This document shows, piece after piece, positions 4,945-9,114 of a stretch of DNA of 9,114 nucleotides; position 1 is the first letter of the stretch, and each line of letters begins with the position of its first letter. Where the stretch lies: NCBI GenBank assembly GCA_003818595.1, contig RPQV01000104.1, positions 1-9,114 on the forward strand, given 5' to 3'. The notes under the pieces are model-generated. The model did no database searches. It saw only the letters and a list, made by a program, of their open reading frames with translations, and was not told the DNA's origin. The translations under genes were made by a program, and so were the position numbers. The DNA is from Calditrichota bacterium (lineage in GTDB: Bacteria > Zhuqueibacterota > Zhuqueibacteria > Residuimicrobiales > Krinioviventaceae).

Positions 4945-6801
4945 TCACTTGACAAAGGTCATTTTTCGAGTCAGCGTCATATCACCTGTTGTCAGTTTGT
5001 AAAAATAAATACCGGAGCTGAGATGGGTGCTGCTAAAGTCAATCTTGTATTCACCGGCTGTCTTGACTTCATTGACAAGTGTCGCAACTTTTTCACCGCG
5101 CGTGTTATAAACTGACAGGTTAACTTCTGCCAGTCTTGGTACGTTATAGACGATTTGTGTTGTCGAATTGAATGGATTGGGGTAATTCTGCGCCAGGCAA
5201 TATTCCTGTACACGCGCGTTTGGACGATTCTCAATTGCGCTGCTGGGATCGAGGATGACCATGTCGCTCAATGTCATTTGGCCAAAATTGGTCGGATCGC
5301 ACCAACTGGCGTTCGGCCAAATCGAGCGCCAATCATAAAAACCGCGCTCCCCCGGTGTGTCGATGTCGTTCACCTGCACATTCAGCCCGACGGCGTCGCC
5401 GGTTTTCATGGGAGTATTGGCCATGAGGGAATTCCACGGGATGGCGAATTCCATGGTATAGCCGTACTCGTCAGAATTGACATGCACGGCTGCCTGAATG
5501 CCTTCAAGCGGGAACCGCGTGCCGGTCCAGGTGAGGCCGGGACCTTGAGTTCCGGTCGAAAGGACCGTGCCGTCGATGTGCATGACCCACTGCGAGCAGT
5601 TTTCATCATAGGTCTGCGTGTGATCCGGATGCTGATTAAGCCACCAGGAGGCAAACGCGCCATAATCAGCCGCATAATCGAGTTCATATTCCTCCTGGGT
5701 GATACCGCCGGAAGCATCGGCGTCAAAGAACAGCTCGATGCGTTCGTCCTCATCCGTTTCTGGGAGAATCACGTCATCCACTACATCAAAGAAAAAATAG
5801 ACATTCTGATCATCCCAAAGGGCTCTGAAATTCGACGAGTAATCATCGCTGCTTTCCATTAGGCTGAACTCTGATGAAGCATCAGGTATCAAAACCGCGC
5901 GCGGCATTGCGAACTGCCAAACGGCGTCCATGATTCCGTCAACCACCGGAATTGCTCCCGCTTTGCCGAGCGTCATCTGGCATTCATCTGCTGGAAACTT
6001 GTCGTTCAAGATGATTTGCCCAAAAACCGTGGGATCGCACCAATTGGCGTTCGCATAGTCCATAATCCAGTCGAAAAATCCTCGTTGACCTTCCTCGTCA
6101 ATGTCATTGATTTGAAAGTTCAGCCCGACGGCATCGCCGGCTTTCATGGGAGTATTGGCCATGAGGGAATTCCACGGGATGGCGAATTCCATGGCATAGC
6201 CGTACTCGTCAGAATTGACATGCACGGCTGCCTGAATGCCTTCAAGCGGAAAACGCGTGCCGGTCCAGCTGAGGCCGGGACCTTGAGTTCCGGTCGAAAG
6301 GACCGTGCCGTCGATGTGCATGACCCACTGCGAGCAGTTTTCATCATAGGTCTGCGTGTGATCCGGATGCTGGTTAAGCCACCAGGAGGCAAACGCGCCA
6401 TAATCAGCGGCATAATCGAGTTCATATTCTTCCTGGGTGATACCGCCGGAAGCATCGGCGTCAAAGAACAACTCGATGCGGTCATCCTCATCGCCGTCAC
6501 TCCAGATGACGTCGTCGATAACTCCGAAAAAGAAGTAAAGGTTTTCAGCATCCCACATGACTTTGAACCAACCGGCATAGTCATTGCTGGATTCGAGTAT
6601 GCTGGCCGCACCTGCCGGGTCCGGCAGTGTCACGGCATAAGCGATTGCATCAATCCAGATGCTGTCTTCAACAGCATCGATCAACGGAACGGAGGGGGCT
6701 TTATAAGCGGTGATGATACGGTCGGGCGTGGTGTAGGAAGCAGCCTGGGGTATATTCAGAGCGACGATGGCTAAAATAACGACAGCTAAATATCTTTTCA
6801 T
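4945..6801 (-). CDS. secreted protein with two CBM9/DOMON-like domains and a type IX-style sorting tail
   Basis: This 618-residue protein is exported and probably binds carbohydrate or is attached at the cell surface. Residues 1-21 form a signal peptide (MKRYLAVVILAIVAL, cleavage near QAA). Two tandem domains follow, about 27-268 and 276-513, each with the CBM9_1/DOMON-like order: IDAVEDSIW or VDGIMDAVW, then WDAENLYFFFGVIDD, DRIELFFDADASGG, MEFAIPWNSL, GLNFQINDID. Each carries an EF-hand-like loop (Asp114-Glu125, Asp360-Glu371). Residues 539-618, from NYPNPFNSTTQIVYNVP to a C-terminal TRKMTFVK, match a type-A sorting/FlgD-like tail. No catalytic domain is visible. AAGGAG lies about 7 bases before the ATG. 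It follows the GH94 gene by 90 bp on the same strand, suggesting a shared role in glycan use. Confidence 0.85.
   Translation of the reverse strand: MKRYLAVVILAIVALNIPQAASYTTPDRIITAYKAPSVPLIDAVEDSIWIDAIAYAVTLPDPAGAASILESSNDYAGWFKVMWDAENLYFFFGVIDDVIWSDGDEDDRIELFFDADASGGITQEEYELDYAADYGAFASWWLNQHPDHTQTYDENCSQWVMHIDGTVLSTGTQGPGLSWTGTRFPLEGIQAAVHVNSDEYGYAMEFAIPWNSLMANTPMKAGDAVGLNFQINDIDEEGQRGFFDWIMDYANANWCDPTVFGQIILNDKFPADECQMTLGKAGAIPVVDGIMDAVWQFAMPRAVLIPDASSEFSLMESSDDYSSNFRALWDDQNVYFFFDVVDDVILPETDEDERIELFFDADASGGITQEEYELDYAADYGAFASWWLNQHPDHTQTYDENCSQWVMHIDGTVLSTGTQGPGLTWTGTRFPLEGIQAAVHVNSDEYGYTMEFAIPWNSLMANTPMKTGDAVGLNVQVNDIDTPGERGFYDWRSIWPNASWCDPTNFGQMTLSDMVILDPSSAIENRPNARVQEYCLAQNYPNPFNSTTQIVYNVPRLAEVNLSVYNTRGEKVATLVNEVKTAGEYKIDFSSTHLSSGIYFYKLTTGDMTLTRKMTFVK
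5381..5755 (-). repeat. intragenic direct repeat, copy 2 (partner 6119-6493)
   Basis: About 375 bp encode residues 349-474 and repeat at an exact offset of 738 bp (246 codons) with roughly 12-13 base differences and no gaps. The two copies are about 97% identical, far above the similarity of the domain parts on either side. Confidence 0.9.
6119..6493 (-). repeat. intragenic direct repeat, copy 1 (partner 5381-5755)
   Basis: This is the matching block in the first CBM9-like domain, encoding residues 103-228. Most of the differences from the partner are single substitutions, several silent, for example in the codons for the acidic and glycine-rich loop. The block ends sharply on both sides. 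Confidence 0.9.
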
Positions 6802-6891
6802 TTCTTTCTCCTTTGTTTGGGCAACCTTTTGTCAACTGATTTTATTAGCACTACTGTTTGTTCGGCAACCTCCTTTCATTATCATTCATTT
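6802..6891 (-). promoter_or_regulatory. leader between the GH94 gene and the CBM9-like gene
   Basis: The 90-bp gap holds the ribosome site AAGGAG just before the start at 6801. It also has two imperfect direct repeats on the minus strand of the form AGGTTGCC-(C/G)-AACAAA (6812-6827 and 6857-6871). The upstream one is preceded by AAAGGAG, an extra Shine-Dalgarno-like site with no gene attached. A lone TTGACA lies between them without a matching -10. No terminator is seen, so readthrough from the GH94 gene is likely. Confidence 0.3.
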
Positions 6892-9114
6892 TTACGCCAG
6901 CGAGACGTCCACTTGCACTGAGCATGTTCCTTCCGGCGGGAAAGAAACAATGTTTCCCTCAATGAGCTTGCCGTCTATTTTGAGCGAGACGGTGTTGCCG
7001 CTACCGGCACGTTTCGCAGTAATGAAATATGTTACGCCGCGGAAAATCCGCCGGACGCGAAAACCGGGCCATGACTCCGGTATGATTGGGGCGATCTGCA
7101 GGCCTTTGAATGTTGGACGAATTCCCAGCAAATATTGCGTTCCGGCTACATAGGTCCAGGAGGCAGTGCCGGAGAGCCAGGCGTTGCGGCCGTAACCGAA
7201 CTGGGGATGCTCGGGGCCGCAGATGTTGCCGCAGTAAACATAGGGCTCCACCTTGAATAGATCGCTGTCATGACGGGCCAGCGGCATGATTTGACGGTAA
7301 TACTGGTAGGCGCGTTCGTTCCATCCCAACTTGGCGGCAGCGATGATCGCCCAGGTATTGGCATGGCAAAAGATGCCGCCGTTCTCCTTGGCGCCGGGTT
7401 GGAAGGTTGTTGTACCGCGCACGCGCGCATCGCCTCGAGTATATGCGGGCGTCATGATGGCCAAGCCAAAGGGTGTGTTCAGTCTGGCGTGAGCACTGTG
7501 CATGGCTTGTTCGGCGCGTTCACGCGAGGCACACTCGCCGATGACCGCCCAAGTCTGGGTGTTCATGCTGATCTGGTTGTTTTCTTCGGCGCGCACACCA
7601 ATCGGTTTACCGTCGTCGTCGAAAGCGCGTACATACCATTCGCCATCCCAGCCCACTCGATTGATGATTTCGACAAATTCCTCTTTCAAGTCGAGAAAGC
7701 GCCTGGTCTCTGTTTGTTTGCCGATGTGGTCGCACAATTCGGCAAGGTCAAGCATTACCCGGCAGAATTGCTGTGCCGCCATCACGCTCTCGGCTTTGCC
7801 GGAACCGTGATCAAGGTTCATCGTATCGTCCCAATCTGAGAATCCCAGTCGCGGCAATCCGTGCGGTCCACGATGTGCAAGGGTAAAGCCGACCGCCCGC
7901 AGCATGTGCTCCCACAAGGATTCCTCACCGCCGTCGGTGAAGGGGATGCGTTCCTCAAGGAAGCCGAAATCGCCGGTCTCGCGCAAATAGGAACACACCG
8001 CGGATAGCAACCAAAGATGATCGTCACAGAACCACTGCGGCCACTCGGGAAATTCCACTGCCAGTCCAACTCCGCCTTCGCCCGTCAAAGGGAAGACCTG
8101 GTGCCAGGTGTGCCCGTCTTGGAATTGAAGTTTCCACAGAATTGTCAGGTTGGCGCGCGCCCGTTGCGGGGCATTCTGCACAGTCGCCAGAGTATCCTGG
8201 GCTGAATCGCGCGTCCCCATCCCGCGGCCCAAACCGGTCTCATAAGCGGAGACGAATCGCGACCAGTAGAGCGTAGTTCGACATTGGATCTGATTCCACA
8301 CATTGAGCATGGCGTTCATCTCGGCATCCGGCGTCTCGACCTGGAAGACGTTGAGAAATGAATCCCAATCCGCCTTGAGCGCCGCAAAAGCCTTGCGAGC
8401 GTTTTCCGGTTCGCGGTATTTTCTCACCACAGCAGCGATCTGTCCGGGATTGTCGGTCACTCCCATGATAAAGATGATTTCCTTCTCTTCGCCCGGTTTT
8501 AATGTCCACTCATGGCACAACATGCCGATGTTATTACCACGCGACGCCAACGTATTGGTGGGTTCGCCGTCTTGGACCACCATCGGATTTGACAGGTCGC
8601 AATACTTACCGACAAAAATCTCCCGGTCGGTATCAAAGCCGAACGGCGGCAGGTTGGAGGCAAAAAAGGTGGTCGTTGGGCGGAAGCGAGTATTGACGGT
8701 AATGATTCCTTCCTGAATTTGGCTTCGCATTATGTGCTGGCCCCAATCCAGATTGTGCAGGTCAACCTCTGCGCTCCACATACTGAATTCGGCATAGCTG
8801 AAGGAACGCAACCGGCGATCACGGCGGGAGTCGTTGCGCAGGCGCATAATCCATAGTTCGCAGGGCGTCTCCATCACGTTCTGATCTGTTTCCTCTATAG
8901 AAAGAACAGGGGGTACAAAATAGAGCAGTTCGACGCGAATGCTGCGATATCGGCTGGTGATGCGCGTGTAACCGGCGCCGTGGCGGCACTCGTACCCCTG
9001 CAGCTTGACCGCGGGCGTGGGTTGCGCGGTCGGGCTCCAGAACTTTCCGCTCTGCATGTCACGGATGTACACGTAGCGGCCGGGCTGATCGGCCGGGATG
9101 GCGTTGTAGCGATA
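6892..9114 (-). CDS. GH94 glycoside phosphorylase (cellobiose/chitobiose phosphorylase family), N-terminus outside window
   Basis: The enzyme splits a beta-linked disaccharide with inorganic phosphate into a sugar 1-phosphate and a free sugar, in the cytoplasm. The frame is open to the right edge (RYNAIPADQPGRYVYIRD...), so about 741 residues are visible and some tens at the N-terminus are missing from a family of roughly 800. Family marks in order, counting from the codon at 9070-9072: FWSPT (11-15), the N-terminal beta-sandwich, GMGTRDSAQD (284-293), GHTWHQVFPLTG (320-331), DDHLWLL (350-356), HGLPRLGFSDWDDTMNL (404-420) and PGAKENGGIFCHANTW. The catalytic acid should be Asp416 (codon 7825-7827), the last D of DWxD; the usual DWND is DWDD here. 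GQNPQFG-like EHPQFGYGRNAWLSGTASW also fits. Substrate not determined. Confidence 0.9.
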   Translation of the reverse strand, partial: YRYNAIPADQPGRYVYIRDMQSGKFWSPTAQPTPAVKLQGYECRHGAGYTRITSRYRSIRVELLYFVPPVLSIEETDQNVMETPCELWIMRLRNDSRRDRRLRSFSYAEFSMWSAEVDLHNLDWGQHIMRSQIQEGIITVNTRFRPTTTFFASNLPPFGFDTDREIFVGKYCDLSNPMVVQDGEPTNTLASRGNNIGMLCHEWTLKPGEEKEIIFIMGVTDNPGQIAAVVRKYREPENARKAFAALKADWDSFLNVFQVETPDAEMNAMLNVWNQIQCRTTLYWSRFVSAYETGLGRGMGTRDSAQDTLATVQNAPQRARANLTILWKLQFQDGHTWHQVFPLTGEGGVGLAVEFPEWPQWFCDDHLWLLSAVCSYLRETGDFGFLEERIPFTDGGEESLWEHMLRAVGFTLAHRGPHGLPRLGFSDWDDTMNLDHGSGKAESVMAAQQFCRVMLDLAELCDHIGKQTETRRFLDLKEEFVEIINRVGWDGEWYVRAFDDDGKPIGVRAEENNQISMNTQTWAVIGECASRERAEQAMHSAHARLNTPFGLAIMTPAYTRGDARVRGTTTFQPGAKENGGIFCHANTWAIIAAAKLGWNERAYQYYRQIMPLARHDSDLFKVEPYVYCGNICGPEHPQFGYGRNAWLSGTASWTYVAGTQYLLGIRPTFKGLQIAPIIPESWPGFRVRRIFRGVTYFITAKRAGSGNTVSLKIDGKLIEGNIVSFPPEGTCSVQVDVSLA

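Noticed and set aside
5155..5862. Long plus-strand open frames at 5155-5862 and 6016-6774 with similar translations
   Set aside because: They are antisense shadows of the CBM9-like gene. They resemble each other only because the coding gene contains a duplicated block; they have no ribosome site and no recognisable domain.
6803..6853. A possible 17-codon leader peptide on the minus strand starting at GTG and overlapping the CBM9-like gene start as ATGA
   Set aside because: The upstream AAAGGAGG site is too far from the GTG, and the peptide (basic, no regulatory codon run) shows no attenuator-like structure.
7270..7839. A 189-codon plus-strand frame opposite the GH94 gene
   Set aside because: The GH94 frame carries clear family motifs through the whole interval, and the antisense frame shows none. 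Similar shadows occur at 8303-8716 and 840-1358.
1..9114. CRISPR array, tRNA or rRNA genes, phage attachment sites
   Set aside because: No regularly spaced short repeats, no cloverleaf-like segments and no conserved rRNA stretches were found on reading through both strands. The only strong repeats are the two pairs described.

Overview
The window is a bacterial chromosome segment of roughly 50% GC. The best clue to the organism is the secreted protein at 4945-6801. Its C-terminus is a 'NYPNPFN...' sorting/FlgD-like tail of the type-A type IX secretion kind, which is common in the FCB superphylum and its candidate relatives (for example Ignavibacteriota, Calditrichota, KSB1). Assignment below that level is inference.

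Left part (1-2050, plus strand, eroded): the 3' end of an IS256-family insertion sequence with a plausible right terminal repeat, then an unrecognised open fragment just outside the element. Next come a small zinc-ribbon protein gene with a good promoter and a DUF1761-type membrane protein gene, then a diverged, 5'-damaged second copy of the zinc-ribbon gene exactly 675 bp downstream of the first. After that lies a gene-poor stretch whose only candidate is a cysteine-rich minus-strand reading frame broken by an in-frame TGA. This part looks like a scar zone of duplication, insertion and decay.

Middle part (2051-4384, minus strand): an apparent operon transcribed right to left. It encodes a uroporphyrinogen-decarboxylase-like (URO-D superfamily) protein, then a RhaT-type (L-rhamnose/H+ symporter family) permease. 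A 27-codon remnant follows that resembles the N-terminus of another URO-D-like protein. The pairing suggests import and processing of a sugar or methylated sugar, but the substrate cannot be read from the sequence.

Intergenic part (4385-4944): a probable intrinsic terminator for the gene on its right, nested in a longer 14-bp inverted repeat, and a -10-like element for the operon on its left. Between them is a small reading frame with a signal peptide. It continues in the -1 frame at a GGGAAAA heptamer, so it is either a broken secreted-protein gene or a frameshifted one.

Right part (4945-9114, minus strand): a GH94 glycoside phosphorylase (cellobiose/chitobiose phosphorylase family) whose N-terminus is cut by the window edge, followed after 90 bp by the secreted protein with two tandem CBM9/DOMON-like domains. 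Together they fit a beta-glycan use locus: an exported carbohydrate-binding protein outside and phosphorolysis of a disaccharide inside. The two tandem domains share a 375-bp block at about 97% DNA identity although the flanking parts of the same domains have diverged strongly, which points to recent gene conversion within the gene.
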